Origin: Pseudoclavibacter sp. CFCC 11306
GTDB taxonomy: Bacteria > Actinomycetota > Actinomycetes > Actinomycetales > Microbacteriaceae
Reading direction: 5' to 3'
NCBI RefSeq assembly: GCF_008831235.1
Contig: NZ_WBKF01000003.1
Span: 248,001 to 312,000 of the forward strand
DNA: 64,000 bases
Notes under the pieces: generated by a model
The model's input: only the letters and a program-made list of their open reading frames with translations
The model's database searches: none
What the model was told of the DNA's origin: nothing
Shown here: positions 53,207 to 61,482 of the stretch, in pieces
Position numbering within the stretch: the stretch's first letter is position 1
Layout of the letters: each line of letters begins with the position of its first letter
Translations under genes and position numbers: made by a program

Positions 53207-54082
53207 TCACACCGTCACAAGGTAGATCGCCACGGCGTGGCAGGCGAAGGCCAGCACCGTGAACGAGTGGAACACCTCGTGGAACCCGAACACCTTCGGA
53301 AACGGATTCGGCTTCTTCAGCGCATAGACCACGGCCCCGATGCTGTACAGCAGACCGCCCACGATCACGAGGATCATCGTCGCCGGGTTCGCCCGGTAGA
53401 ACGCCGGCACGTACATGACGGCGCCCCACCCCAGCAGCAGGTAGATCACCACATAGAGCCAGCGGGGCGCGCCGATCCAGAACACCCTGAAGAGGATGCC
53501 GGCGAGCGCCGCGCTCCAGACGATCAGCAGCAGCGTTCTCGCCTGCGTCGGCGGCAGCGTCATCGTGGCGAGCGGCGTGTACGTACCTGCGATCAGCAGC
53601 AGGATGTTCGAGTGGTCGATGCGTTTGAGCACCAGCTTCACTCGCGGCCCCCAGTTGAAGATGTGATAGACCGCCGAATTGCCGAAGAGCATGATCGACG
53701 AGGCCATGTAGACGGCGCAGGCCAGCTTCGGCCACAGTCCGTGCGCCAGGGTGATCAGCACGATGCCGCTGGCCAGCGCCAACGGAAAGCTCACTGCATG
53801 CAGCCACCCGCGCAGCATGGGTTTGTCGCCACGGATCTCGCGGGTGACCTCGGTGATCGGCAGGTGCGGCAGTCGAGGTTCCTCGGCCTGAACGGCACGC
53901 TCGACCTCCTGCTCAGTGCCGTTGACGGCAGCGCACTCAGCCGGCCGTGCACCGGCAGGCTCTGCTCGAATCAGGCTCTCGGCATCCGCCGCAGAGCCCT
54001 CAGCCGCGGCTCTCTCACTCGGCCTGCCCTGCGCGTCCCCCGTGCCAGCCCCCACACCCTGCCCCCGTGTCTGGTCGCTCAT
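53207..54082 (-). CDS. Hemolysin III / TrhA family membrane protein
   Basis: 291 residues. About 70 acidic disordered residues precede a seven-helix core of the hemolysin III (YqfA/TrhA) family. The family's metal-site histidines are in FGNSAVYHIFNWGP, RIDHSNILLLIAGTYTPLATM and VFGFHEVFHSFTVLAFACHAVAIYL. Bacterial members are linked to membrane homeostasis, and haemolysis is not established. ATG 54082 lies 7 bases after TAAACT (leaderless); the longer reading to 54169 is rejected. Convergent with the glutamate dehydrogenase. Confidence 0.9.
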   Translation of the reverse strand: MSDQTRGQGVGAGTGDAQGRPSERAAAEGSAADAESLIRAEPAGARPAECAAVNGTEQEVERAVQAEEPRLPHLPITEVTREIRGDKPMLRGWLHAVSFPLALASGIVLITLAHGLWPKLACAVYMASSIMLFGNSAVYHIFNWGPRVKLVLKRIDHSNILLLIAGTYTPLATMTLPPTQARTLLLIVWSAALAGILFRVFWIGAPRWLYVVIYLLLGWGAVMYVPAFYRANPATMILVIVGGLLYSIGAVVYALKKPNPFPKVFGFHEVFHSFTVLAFACHAVAIYLVTV

Positions 54083-54089
54083 GGGCCAC

Positions 54090-54095
54090 AGTTTA
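54090..54095 (-). promoter_or_regulatory. Leaderless promoter -10 box, hemolysin III gene
   Basis: TAAACT on the minus strand, 7 bases, then the ATG at 54082. Confidence 0.55.
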
Positions 54096-54140
54096 CTCGC
54101 GAGCGGATCAGCGGCCAGCCCGCGACCGCCTGCAATTGGG

Positions 54141-54146
54141 TATCGT
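54141..54146 (+). promoter_or_regulatory. Leaderless promoter -10 box, isoprenyl transferase gene
   Basis: TATCGT, 7 bases, then GTG at 54154. Confidence 0.5.
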
Positions 54147-54153
54147 TGGGGGA

Positions 54154-54930
54154 GTGTCCAGTACCGCACATCGCACCCCTCTGCTGTATCGCATCTACGA
54201 GCGTCGTCTTGAGAAGCAGCTGAGGCAGCAGACTCCTCCGCAGCATGTGGCGGTGATTCTGGACGGCAACCGTCGCTGGGCGCAGAAACAGAACTCCCAG
54301 GCGGCGACCGGGCATCGCGCCGGAGCCGCCGTGATCCGAGAGTTCCTCGGGTGGTGTGACGGGCTCGGCATCGGCATCGTGACGCTGTATCTGCTGTCGA
54401 CCGACAATCTCAGCCACCGCGGAACCGACGAGCTCACCCAGCTGATACAGATCATCATCGATCTCACCGACGAGATCTCGCGCTGCAGCGACTGGCGCAT
54501 TCATCATGTGGGCAGCATCGACGATCTGCCGCGTGAGCTGGTCGAGGCGCTGCAGTCGGCCGAGGCGCGCACCGCCGACGCCACCGGCATGCAGGTGAAT
54601 CTCGCGGTCGGCTACGGCGGTCGCCGTGAGATTGTGGATGCGGTGCGCCTGGCCGCCCGTGACTGGGAAGATCAGGGGCGGTCGCTGGCGCAGTTCGCCG
54701 CGAAGGTCAGCGAGAGCGAGATCGCGAGCCATCTCTACACGGGCAGCCAGCCCGACCCCGACCTGATTCTGCGCACCTCTGGAGAGCAGCGGCTGAGCGA
54801 CTTTCTGCTCTGGCAGGCGGCGCACAGCGAGTTCTACTTCGCTGACGTGCTGTGGCCCGATTTTCGCCGGGTCGACTTCTTGCGCGCGCTGCGGGCGTAT
54901 GCCCTGCGGCAGCGGCGCTTCGGCAGCTGA
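54154..54930 (+). CDS. uppS: Cis-isoprenyl diphosphate synthase (UppS family)
   Basis: 258 residues. The magnesium-binding aspartate and signature are in VAVILDGNRRWAQ. TGHRAGAAVIREFLGWC, LYLLSTDNLSHR, NLAVGYGGRREIVDAVR and the C-terminal PDPDLILRTSGEQRLSDFLLWQAAHSEFYF stretch follow. Makes the polyprenyl carrier for cell-wall synthesis; product chain length cannot be judged. Leaderless GTG 7 bases after TATCGT. Confidence 0.94.
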   Translation: MSSTAHRTPLLYRIYERRLEKQLRQQTPPQHVAVILDGNRRWAQKQNSQAATGHRAGAAVIREFLGWCDGLGIGIVTLYLLSTDNLSHRGTDELTQLIQIIIDLTDEISRCSDWRIHHVGSIDDLPRELVEALQSAEARTADATGMQVNLAVGYGGRREIVDAVRLAARDWEDQGRSLAQFAAKVSESEIASHLYTGSQPDPDLILRTSGEQRLSDFLLWQAAHSEFYFADVLWPDFRRVDFLRALRAYALRQRRFGS

Positions 54931-55052
54931 TCGGTCGCTCTGGCGGGCGGCCTGGTTGGCTGGATGGCCGGATGGCGCCTAGGCTGCCCCGACGGTCGGA
55001 ATGGTAGGAACAGTAGGAAGGGCCGGTACAGCGGGATGGCCGGCACGGCGGC

Positions 55053-55135
55053 GCATCCAGACGCCCCAAACGACGCTCCACAGCATCCAGACATGGAACT
55101 TGGCATGCCTCGATCGCGCTGACAGACATTTGAGA
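55053..55135. repeat. Dispersed intergenic palindromic repeat, copy B
   Basis: Bases 55053-55113 match copy C (63082-63142) without gaps, 55 of 61 identical by my alignment, including GCATCCAGACATGGAACTTG. The remaining intergenic sequence (54931-55382) has purine-rich GGTAGGAACAGTAGGAAGG and no supported gene. Confidence 0.85.
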
Positions 55136-55382
55136 CGGCTCGATGAGTCTGGCCAACACTTGTGACGGGCGGATGCAGCGGGACAGGAATCGACTGGATC
55201 GAACGCGGCCGAACAACGGGCAGCAGTCGGAGGCTTAGCCGCAGCACAATGGCAACAGCCGGGCTTTCAGTGGGCAGAGCAGCGACGAAGACCCGCCACC
55301 GCTCAACAGCCTCGCACCTGCCAACCGCACCGCCCAGTCCTGAGCGCCACAACCGCCCAGACCAAAGCCAGGTCAGACGCCC

Positions 55383-55793
55383 CTAGCCGCGGTTCCTGCG
55401 CTTGGCCTCGCGGCGGGCAGCACGAGCCTCGAACTTGGCATCGCGCTCGGCGATCTGCCGCTTCTTACGCTCGAACGGATCAACCGGCTCATCGTCTTCG
55501 TCGAGCCCTTCGGGGAACTCCTCTTCGACCACACCGTACTTCTCAGCCAGCTCGACCCGCGCCTCACGACGGTAGCGCATACGTCGCAGTCGCCGAACCA
55601 GGTCGAAGACCAGAAGAGCCACGAGTATGGCGATGACGAAGATCGCGAAGAAGGCGCCCGGTCCGGCGCCGATCTGCTGCTGATCCTGCTGAGGCTGGTC
55701 AGTCGGCGACGGCGAGGGGCTGGTCTCCGTCTCGGCACTCCAAGCGTCAGCGATCGGCAGAGCCGAAGTCACGGTTTCAGGCAGCACAGTCAT
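55383..55793 (-). CDS. Small single-helix membrane protein
   Basis: 136 residues. A Ser/Pro/Gln-rich N-terminal segment (SPSPSPTDQPQQDQQQ) precedes one membrane helix (AFFAIFVIAILVALLVFDLV, about 48-67). A strongly charged cytoplasmic tail follows, ending EARAARREAKRRNRG. I recognise no named family. A GAGACT box lies 7 bases before the ATG, so the start may be leaderless. It lies upstream of mca on the opposite side of the uppS gene. Confidence 0.7.
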   Translation of the reverse strand: MTVLPETVTSALPIADAWSAETETSPSPSPTDQPQQDQQQIGAGPGAFFAIFVIAILVALLVFDLVRRLRRMRYRREARVELAEKYGVVEEEFPEGLDEDDEPVDPFERKKRQIAERDAKFEARAARREAKRRNRG

Positions 55794-55846
55794 GGTCTCT
55801 AGTCTCTCACGGTCGGGGCACGATCAATCTGTCACACTGCAGGGCC

Positions 55847-56896
55847 TCAGGCGCCCACGCCCCCATCGACTCCGGCAGCGGCATCGCTCGTCGCACCAGA
55901 ACCTGCGCCCGCACCTGCACCCGCATCAGAACCAGCACCAGCGTCCCCGATGCCAGCACCGTCATCCACGACACCGGCAAAGAGGTCGTGCTCGGGAATC
56001 GCGGTCGGCACCCGCGAGTCGACCAGCTGGTAATCCTCGTGGGGCCACACCCGTCGTTGCAGGTCGTTGGGCAGAAAGAAGAACGGGCTGTCTGGCGCGA
56101 CCTGACTCTCATGCGAGCGCAGCGCCGCATCGCGCGTCTCGAAGCACTCCCCGCACTCCACCTGGGTCGTGACCTTGAGCGGCCGTTCCCGAAACAGCTC
56201 CGCGACCTCGCCGACCCGAGCGGCGGCCGCAGCCCGCTCGTCAGCCTCAGCGGTTCGCTCGACGGCGCCATCGCCTCCCTCGCAGCCGTTCGCCCCGCTG
56301 CTGCAGGTCTCGCTGATGTCAGCGGCCATCGCCGCGTGCACCGCCTGAAAGCGCTGGTAGTTCTGGATGCGGTCGTAGTACAGCTTCTGCACCTGCCACG
56401 CCGGCCCGAGATCCGGGTGCACGGTGGCATCGGCAGCCGCGCGCAGCGCGTGCACGCTCACCTCATGGCAGCGAATGTGGTCGGGGTGCGGGTAGCCGCC
56501 GTTCTCGTCGTAGGTGATGAGCACGTGGGGGCGGATGCGACGGATCGCCCGGATGAGCGGCTGCACGGTGAGCTCGATGGGCAGAGATGCGAATGAGAGC
56601 GGCGGCACCGTCTCGCCGGGGTCAGGCAGGCCGCTGTCACGGTAGCCGAGCCAGATGTGGTCGACACCGAGGATGTCGCGGGCAGCCGCCATCTCGGTGT
56701 GGCGCAGACCGGCGATGTCGCGTTCGGCCCACGCAATGCGACGCAGGCCCGGGTTGAGCACCGAGCCGCTCTCACCGCCGGTGCAGCTGACCACCGTGAC
56801 GCTGGCTCCGGCCTGCGCATAGTGTGCGAATGTGGCAGCCCCTTTGCTCGACTCGTCGTCGGGATGCGCGTGCACGGCCATCAGGCGAAGTGTCAC
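55847..56896 (-). CDS. mca: Mycothiol S-conjugate amidase
   Basis: 349 residues. Cleaves mycothiol-xenobiotic conjugates so that the mercapturic acid can be exported. The zinc site is AHPDDESSKGAATFAHYA near residue 10, with the third ligand in GGYPHPDHIRCHEVSVHA. The PIG-L-type GGESGSVLNPG loop is present. The C-terminus carries about 35 residues of Gly/Ala/Asp low complexity that typical Mca lacks. GTG start with GAGGAGG upstream. Divergent from DUF4307. Confidence 0.93.
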   Translation of the reverse strand: MTLRLMAVHAHPDDESSKGAATFAHYAQAGASVTVVSCTGGESGSVLNPGLRRIAWAERDIAGLRHTEMAAARDILGVDHIWLGYRDSGLPDPGETVPPLSFASLPIELTVQPLIRAIRRIRPHVLITYDENGGYPHPDHIRCHEVSVHALRAAADATVHPDLGPAWQVQKLYYDRIQNYQRFQAVHAAMAADISETCSSGANGCEGGDGAVERTAEADERAAAAARVGEVAELFRERPLKVTTQVECGECFETRDAALRSHESQVAPDSPFFFLPNDLQRRVWPHEDYQLVDSRVPTAIPEHDLFAGVVDDGAGIGDAGAGSDAGAGAGAGSGATSDAAAGVDGGVGA

Positions 56897-57006
56897 TGGC
56901 GGGCCTCCTCAGCTGCGTTCGCGCACTGGGCGGGGCGCGCGTCCGTCGCCGGACGCATCGTCACTCGCGTGCGCAGACTCAAGTGTAATCAGAGTGGTCG
57001 GCTGCG

Positions 57007-57056
57007 ATCGTTCCCGACGTGTCTGACCCGCATCGTTCCCGACGTGTCTGACCCGC
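57007..57056. repeat. Two perfect 25-base tandem repeats
   Basis: ATCGTTCCCGACGTGTCTGA plus CCCGC occurs at 57007-57031 and immediately again at 57032-57056, in the mca-DUF4307 intergenic region. Confidence 0.95.
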
Positions 57057-57067
57057 ACTGACACAGA

Positions 57068-57102
57068 TAGACTCAAGCGGAGTGGCTGTCGAGACAAGGT
57101 GA
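57068..57102 (+). promoter_or_regulatory. DUF4307 promoter with a six-codon upstream ORF
   Basis: TAGACT (57068-57073) is followed by 8 bases and GTG-GCT-GTC-GAG-ACA-AGG-TGA (57082-57102). The main ATG lies 10 bases after this stop. Confidence 0.4.
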
Positions 57103-57112
57103 GGGTCGGAGC

Positions 57113-57514
57113 ATGAGTGCAGGCAACAGTGCGATGCTGCAGGAGCGCTACGGCCGGGCTCCCCGTCGGCTGAGTCGCCGCGGCTGGATCTGGCTCGGCT
57201 CGGCACTCATCGTGCTCTCGATCATTGCGCTCGCCTGGTTCTCTGCTTCGCAGCCGATGGCCTCGGTGCAGGCCAAGACGACGACGTCGGCGATCGACGA
57301 TCACGGCAATGCGACCGTGCGGTTCACGCTCAACGTCGCCCCAGGCACTACGACGCGCTGTGCGGTCGACGCCCGTGGCGAAGGCCAGAGTCAGGTCGGG
57401 TGGAAGTACGTCGACGTGCCGGCAGCTGACGCGCAGAGCCGCACCATTGAGGTCACCGTGAAGACCGTACAGCCGGCCATGGCCGGTTCGGTCGACAGCT
57501 GCTGGATCGTCTGA
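57113..57514 (+). CDS. DUF4307 domain-containing membrane protein
   Basis: 133 residues. One membrane helix (about 24-43, WIWLGSALIVLSIIALAWFS) and an extracytoplasmic DUF4307 domain (ASVQAKTTTSAIDDHGNATV, SQVGWKYVDVPAADAQSRTIEV, CWIV end). Function unknown. It lies between mca and greA, a conserved actinobacterial order. Only a weak ribosome site (GGAG) precedes the ATG, and an upstream mini-ORF sits on the leader. Confidence 0.88.
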   Translation: MSAGNSAMLQERYGRAPRRLSRRGWIWLGSALIVLSIIALAWFSASQPMASVQAKTTTSAIDDHGNATVRFTLNVAPGTTTRCAVDARGEGQSQVGWKYVDVPAADAQSRTIEVTVKTVQPAMAGSVDSCWIV

Positions 57515-57565
57515 CCCGCCGTTCGCAGACTGCACGAGCGGCCACTCCCTGTCAGAGGGTGGGGG

Positions 57566-57571
57566 TACAAT
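57566..57571 (+). promoter_or_regulatory. greA promoter -10 box
   Basis: TACAAT 29 bases before the greA ATG. This leaves a short leader with a GAGGAGAG ribosome site. Confidence 0.6.
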
Positions 57572-57600
57572 TGGCCTTTAGTCATCTGAGGAGAGTGCAA

Positions 57601-58088
57601 TGGCTGATCAGCAAGAGGGAACCTGGCTGACGCAGGAGGCATACGACCGCCTGCACGAAGAGCTCGACCATCTGCGCGGCCCCTGGCGCCGCGACATCGC
57701 GAAGCGCATCGAAGAGGCGCGCGAAGAGGGCGACCTTCGAGAGAACGGCGGCTATCATGCTGCGAAAGACGAGCAGGGCAAGTTCGAGGGGCGCATTCGC
57801 GAGCTCGAGGCGCTGCTGCACAACGCGCAGGTCGGCACCGTCGAGGTAGAAGACGGCCGCGCCGCTCGGGGAACCGTCGTCACAGCCAACGTCGCCGGTC
57901 GCGAGCTGCGCTTTCTGCTCGGCAACCGTGAGATCGCCAGCGGCGACATCAAGGTCTTCAGCGAAGCGAGCCCCCTGGGCGGCGCCGTTGTGAATCACAA
58001 GGCCGGCGAGACCGTCTCGTACGAGGCTCCCAACGGCAAGACCATGCAGGTCGAGATCGTCTCGGTCGAGACCTACTCAGGCGAGTAG
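57601..58088 (+). CDS. greA: Transcription elongation factor GreA
   Basis: 162 residues. The N-terminal coiled coil (about 12-75, with DLRENGGYHAAKDEQG, the family's DxxENaeYhaAKe tip) inserts into the RNA polymerase secondary channel and stimulates cleavage of backtracked RNA. The C-terminal FKBP-like domain ends YEAPNGKTMQVEIVSVETYSGE. GAGGAGAG lies 7 bases before the ATG. Convergent with ilvA, two bases apart. Confidence 0.96.
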
Positions 58089-58090
58089 GC

Positions 58091-59335
58091 TCACCGCACG
58101 ATCTGCGGATCGTACCCGATCTCGCGCAGACTGTTGAGCACCTGCTGCAGGTGCTCCTCACCCTTCGTCTCGACCGAGATCTGCAGTTCGACCGCACCGA
58201 TGTCGAAGCCCTTGCCGTGCCGCGTGTGCAGCACTTCGACCACATTCGCATCCTGGCCGGCCACGTGCTCCGAAATGATCTGCAGCTGCCCCGGCCGGTC
58301 AGGCAGCATCACTGAGATGGTGGCGTAGCGCGACAGCTCGACCAGACCGTACTGGATGATCTGCTGCAGCAGCAGCGGGTCGATGTTGCCACCCGATGCG
58401 ATCGCGACGGTCGTGCCGGCGCTGTGCACCTTGCCCGCGAGAATCGCCGCGGGGGCAGCCGCACCCGCCGGCTCGACGACGAGCTTCGCACGCTCGAGCA
58501 TCAGCACGATGGCCCGCGCGATCTCTTCATCGCGCACCGTCACGATCTCGTCGACGAGATCGCGGATGATCTCGAAGTTCAACGTTCCCGGGCGGCCGAC
58601 CGCGATGCCGTCAGCGATGCTCGGATGCACCGGTACGGTCACGGGGTGCCCCGCCTCGAGCGAGGGCAGATACGAGCTGGCGCGGTCTGACTGCACCCCC
58701 ACCACACGGATGCGATGGCCAAGCAGCTGCGCCTTCTGCTTCACCGCTGCGGCGACGCCCGAGATGAGGCCTCCCCCACCGATCGGCACGACGACGGTCT
58801 CGACGTCGGGCTGCTGGTCGAGAATCTCGAGCCCGATCGTTCCGGCGCCGGCGATCACTCTCGGGTCGTCGTACGGCGGGATGAACGTGGCACCGGTCTC
58901 GGCGCTGAACGCCTTGGCCGCAGCCAGGGTGCGGTCGAAGATGTCGCCTTCGAGCACCACTTCGGCTCCGTAGCGCCGGGTGGCCTGCAGCTTGGGCAGC
59001 GCCACACCGATCGGCATGAAGATCGTCGCTTTGATGCCCAGCTCACGAGCCGCCATCGCGACGCCCTGCGCGTGGTTGCCCGCCGAAGCTGCGACGACTC
59101 CGTGGGCACGTTCTTCGTCAGTCAGCGAGAGCAGCTTGGTGTACGCCCCGCGCACTTTGTAGGCTCCGGTGCGCTGCAGGTTCTCGCATTTGATGAACAC
59201 CTCGTGACCGAGCTCGGCGCCCAAAGCCTTCGACCGCTCGATCGGAGTGATCTTGGCAATCTGCGAGACGTTGGCGCGTGCTCGTTCAATCTCTTGCAGC
59301 GAAGGTGCCGCGGCGAGTCCTGTTGGTGTGGTCAT
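58091..59335 (-). CDS. ilvA: Threonine ammonia-lyase (threonine dehydratase)
   Basis: 414 residues. Pyridoxal-phosphate lysine in QRTGAYKVRGAY. Phosphate-binding GGGGLISG and AAGAAAPAAILAGK. ASAGNHAQGVAMAARELGI follows the canonical fold. A C-terminal ACT domain (VMLPDRPGQLQIISEHVAGQDANVVEVLHTRHGKGFDIGAVELQ-like) allows feedback by isoleucine or valine. Converts threonine to 2-oxobutanoate for isoleucine. ATG start behind AGAAGAAC. Confidence 0.94.
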   Translation of the reverse strand: MTTPTGLAAAPSLQEIERARANVSQIAKITPIERSKALGAELGHEVFIKCENLQRTGAYKVRGAYTKLLSLTDEERAHGVVAASAGNHAQGVAMAARELGIKATIFMPIGVALPKLQATRRYGAEVVLEGDIFDRTLAAAKAFSAETGATFIPPYDDPRVIAGAGTIGLEILDQQPDVETVVVPIGGGGLISGVAAAVKQKAQLLGHRIRVVGVQSDRASSYLPSLEAGHPVTVPVHPSIADGIAVGRPGTLNFEIIRDLVDEIVTVRDEEIARAIVLMLERAKLVVEPAGAAAPAAILAGKVHSAGTTVAIASGGNIDPLLLQQIIQYGLVELSRYATISVMLPDRPGQLQIISEHVAGQDANVVEVLHTRHGKGFDIGAVELQISVETKGEEHLQQVLNSLREIGYDPQIVR

Positions 59336-59512
59336 GTGAAGTTCTTCTGCTTTCGTGCGATTTCACCGGTCACACGCGGCACCGTGTGCAGATGGGCTGA
59401 ACCATGCATGCAATGCTGCGACGTTCCCAGAATACCGGCCGGTCGGTTCGAAGGCAGGCGCAGCAGCCGACTGCGTCTGCAAGGAGGCTTGGTGCGGGCT
59501 GGCGCAGGGCGC

Positions 59513-60826
59513 TCAGCCCTTGGTAATTCTCGGCCCGTCGCCGTTCTCGTCTTCGGGCCCGTCTTCGTTCGAGGTGCCCGCATCGTGGGCGTCTGCAGCG
59601 ACGGATGCCCCATCGCTGAGCCCGTTGGCTACGGCCGCTGCGACCACGGCTGCGTCTTTCTTCGCCGCATGCGGACCGGTGAACGACGACCTGCCAGAGT
59701 TGTCATCGATGGTCAGCTGCACGCCCTGGGCGAAGAGATCGGTCTCCCAGTCACGGTCGCCGAAGTAGTTGACGATGCGGTTCGTCACCGCGACGAAGGG
59801 AACCGCGAAGAGCGCACCGGGAATGCCGGCGAGCATCGTGCCGATGGCCACAGAGAGCACCACGCCGAGCGGGTGCACCTTGACCGCATTGCCCATGATC
59901 AGCGGCTGCATCACGTGGCTCTCGAGCTGCTGCACCGCGATGACGACAGCGAGCATGATGAACGCGATGATCCATCCCTTGTAGACCAAGGCCACGACGC
60001 AGACCAGAATGCCCGAGACGATCGCGCCGACGAAGGGCACGAACGATCCCATGAACACCAGAATCGACAGTGGCACCACCATGGGCAGACCAAGGATCGC
60101 GGCACCGATGCCGATGCCGACCGCGTCGCAGGCGGCCACCAGAATCTGCACGCGCACATAGCTCGACAGCGTGCGCCAGCCCGCGTGGCCGGCCCCAGAG
60201 ACCGCCGCGCGCACCCGCGTCGGCACCAGGCGCATGGCCCAGAAGAAGATGGTTCGCCCATCGGCGAGAAAGAAGATCAGCGAGAAGAGCACGAGCAGCA
60301 CGCCGGTGGCGATGTGCCCGGCAGTGGTGCCCACCGAGAGCGCGCCACTGACGATCGCGTGGCTGTCCTGCTGCGCCGAATGCCACAGCCCGCCGAGGTA
60401 GCTGTTGATGTCGTCTTCGGTGATGTGCAGCGGCGAGTCGAGCAGGAAGGTCTTGAGTTCGCGGTAGGCGTTCTCTGAGTGCTCTATCAGCCCGTTCAGG
60501 CCGCGGCTGAGCTGGGTGGCGATCGTCCAGAACAGCCCGGCGACGATGGCCAGGAAGCCGAGTTCGACCAGTGCCACCGCAAGCCAGAGATGCATGCCGT
60601 GCCGGCGCAGCCAGAGCACGAGCGGACGCAGCAGTGAGGCGAAGAGCACGGCGACCACCACGGGGATCACCACGAGTCTGATCTGCACGACCGTCCAGAC
60701 GATCAGTGCGACAGCCGCCACGATGATGATCACCCGCCAGCTCCAGCCGGCGGCGATGCGCACGCCCAGGGGCACGAACTCGCTCTCGCGATCCGACGAC
60801 CGGTCTCGACCTGAGTCTGCTGACAT
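59513..60826 (-). CDS. AI-2E family transporter
   Basis: 437 residues with the eight-helix AI-2E/PerM permease fold. Family motifs appear late: GAAILGLPMVVPLSILVFMGSFVPFVGAIVSG and GIPGALFAVPFVAVTNRIVNY. The C-terminal 80 residues are disordered and Asp/Glu/Ala-rich. Substrates vary (autoinducer, ions or others), so none is assigned. ATG 60826 lies 7 bases after TAGAAT (leaderless), 11 codons inside the longest reading. Confidence 0.88.
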   Translation of the reverse strand: MSADSGRDRSSDRESEFVPLGVRIAAGWSWRVIIIVAAVALIVWTVVQIRLVVIPVVVAVLFASLLRPLVLWLRRHGMHLWLAVALVELGFLAIVAGLFWTIATQLSRGLNGLIEHSENAYRELKTFLLDSPLHITEDDINSYLGGLWHSAQQDSHAIVSGALSVGTTAGHIATGVLLVLFSLIFFLADGRTIFFWAMRLVPTRVRAAVSGAGHAGWRTLSSYVRVQILVAACDAVGIGIGAAILGLPMVVPLSILVFMGSFVPFVGAIVSGILVCVVALVYKGWIIAFIMLAVVIAVQQLESHVMQPLIMGNAVKVHPLGVVLSVAIGTMLAGIPGALFAVPFVAVTNRIVNYFGDRDWETDLFAQGVQLTIDDNSGRSSFTGPHAAKKDAAVVAAAVANGLSDGASVAADAHDAGTSNEDGPEDENGDGPRITKG

Positions 60827-60833
60827 GCTCAGT

Positions 60834-60839
60834 ATTCTA
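60834..60839 (-). promoter_or_regulatory. Leaderless promoter -10 box, AI-2E transporter gene
   Basis: TAGAAT on the minus strand, 7 bases, then the ATG at 60826. Confidence 0.6.
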
Positions 60840-60906
60840 GTCGTGCGCGCAGACACCACCGTGCCACACGCGACCCTTCACAGCGCAGTGACATGCCACG
60901 CGGCCG

Positions 60907-61470
60907 TCAGCCGCGCAGCGAGGTGAGCGAGGCATCCGGCAGCGAACGTTTGCGGGCGACTTTGGGACGATCGGTCATCTCACCGACATAGAGCCACCCA
61001 AGCAGCTGTTCGTGCTTACCCAAGCCATGGAACTCACGCACGGCAGCCTCTTCGACGACGCGCCCGGTGCGCCAGAAAGAACCCCACCCTTCGGTCTGCA
61101 GCAGCAGCTGCAGCCCGTGCACGACCTCGACGGCCACCGCGAGCTGCTCCCACTGCGGCACCTTGTAGTACTTGTCAGCACGGTAGCTGCCGACCACCGC
61201 GATCAGCAGGGGCGCACGCAGCGGCTTCGTGCTCGGGCGCTTGTCACCGTGAGCCTCGCTCATCGCAGCACCCAGCAGGGAGCGCTCGTCGCCGCGCAGC
61301 GTGATCATGCGCCACGGACGCAGCCCGGAGTGATCGGCAGCATTGCCTGCCGATTTCAGATACTGGCGCAGCTGCTTGTCGCTGGGTGCCCGCTCGCCCA
61401 CGCGTGGCTGCGATGCCCGCGCGCGCAGAGTCTTTGCCAGCCGCTTGCCGTCTTTGGTTCGAAAGCTCAT
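60907..61470 (-). CDS. Nitroreductase family protein (YdjA-like)
   Basis: 187 residues, the short nitroreductase form. FMN-binding and dimer segments are visible as AADHSGLRPWRMITLRGDERSLLG, RAPLLIAVVGSY and LLLQTEGWGSFWRTG, with LLGWLYVGEM near the end. Flavin-dependent reduction of quinones or nitro compounds is likely; substrate unknown. ATG 61470 lies 6 bases after TAGGCT, probably leaderless. The gene ends 80 bases from the AI-2E gene start. Confidence 0.86.
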   Translation of the reverse strand: MSFRTKDGKRLAKTLRARASQPRVGERAPSDKQLRQYLKSAGNAADHSGLRPWRMITLRGDERSLLGAAMSEAHGDKRPSTKPLRAPLLIAVVGSYRADKYYKVPQWEQLAVAVEVVHGLQLLLQTEGWGSFWRTGRVVEEAAVREFHGLGKHEQLLGWLYVGEMTDRPKVARKRSLPDASLTSLRG

Positions 61471-61476
61471 GCTCTC

Positions 61477-61482
61477 AGCCTA
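61477..61482 (-). promoter_or_regulatory. Leaderless promoter -10 box, nitroreductase gene
   Basis: TAGGCT on the minus strand, 6 bases, then the ATG at 61470. It overlaps the end of the esterase gene. Confidence 0.5.

Noticed and set aside
57007-57056. Tandem 25-base units as a CRISPR array
   Set aside because: Only two adjacent copies, no spacers and no cas genes.
58715-60478. A 587-codon open frame on the plus strand
   Set aside because: It lies opposite ilvA and the AI-2E transporter. Its translation is a His/Asp/Arg-rich shadow with no family features.
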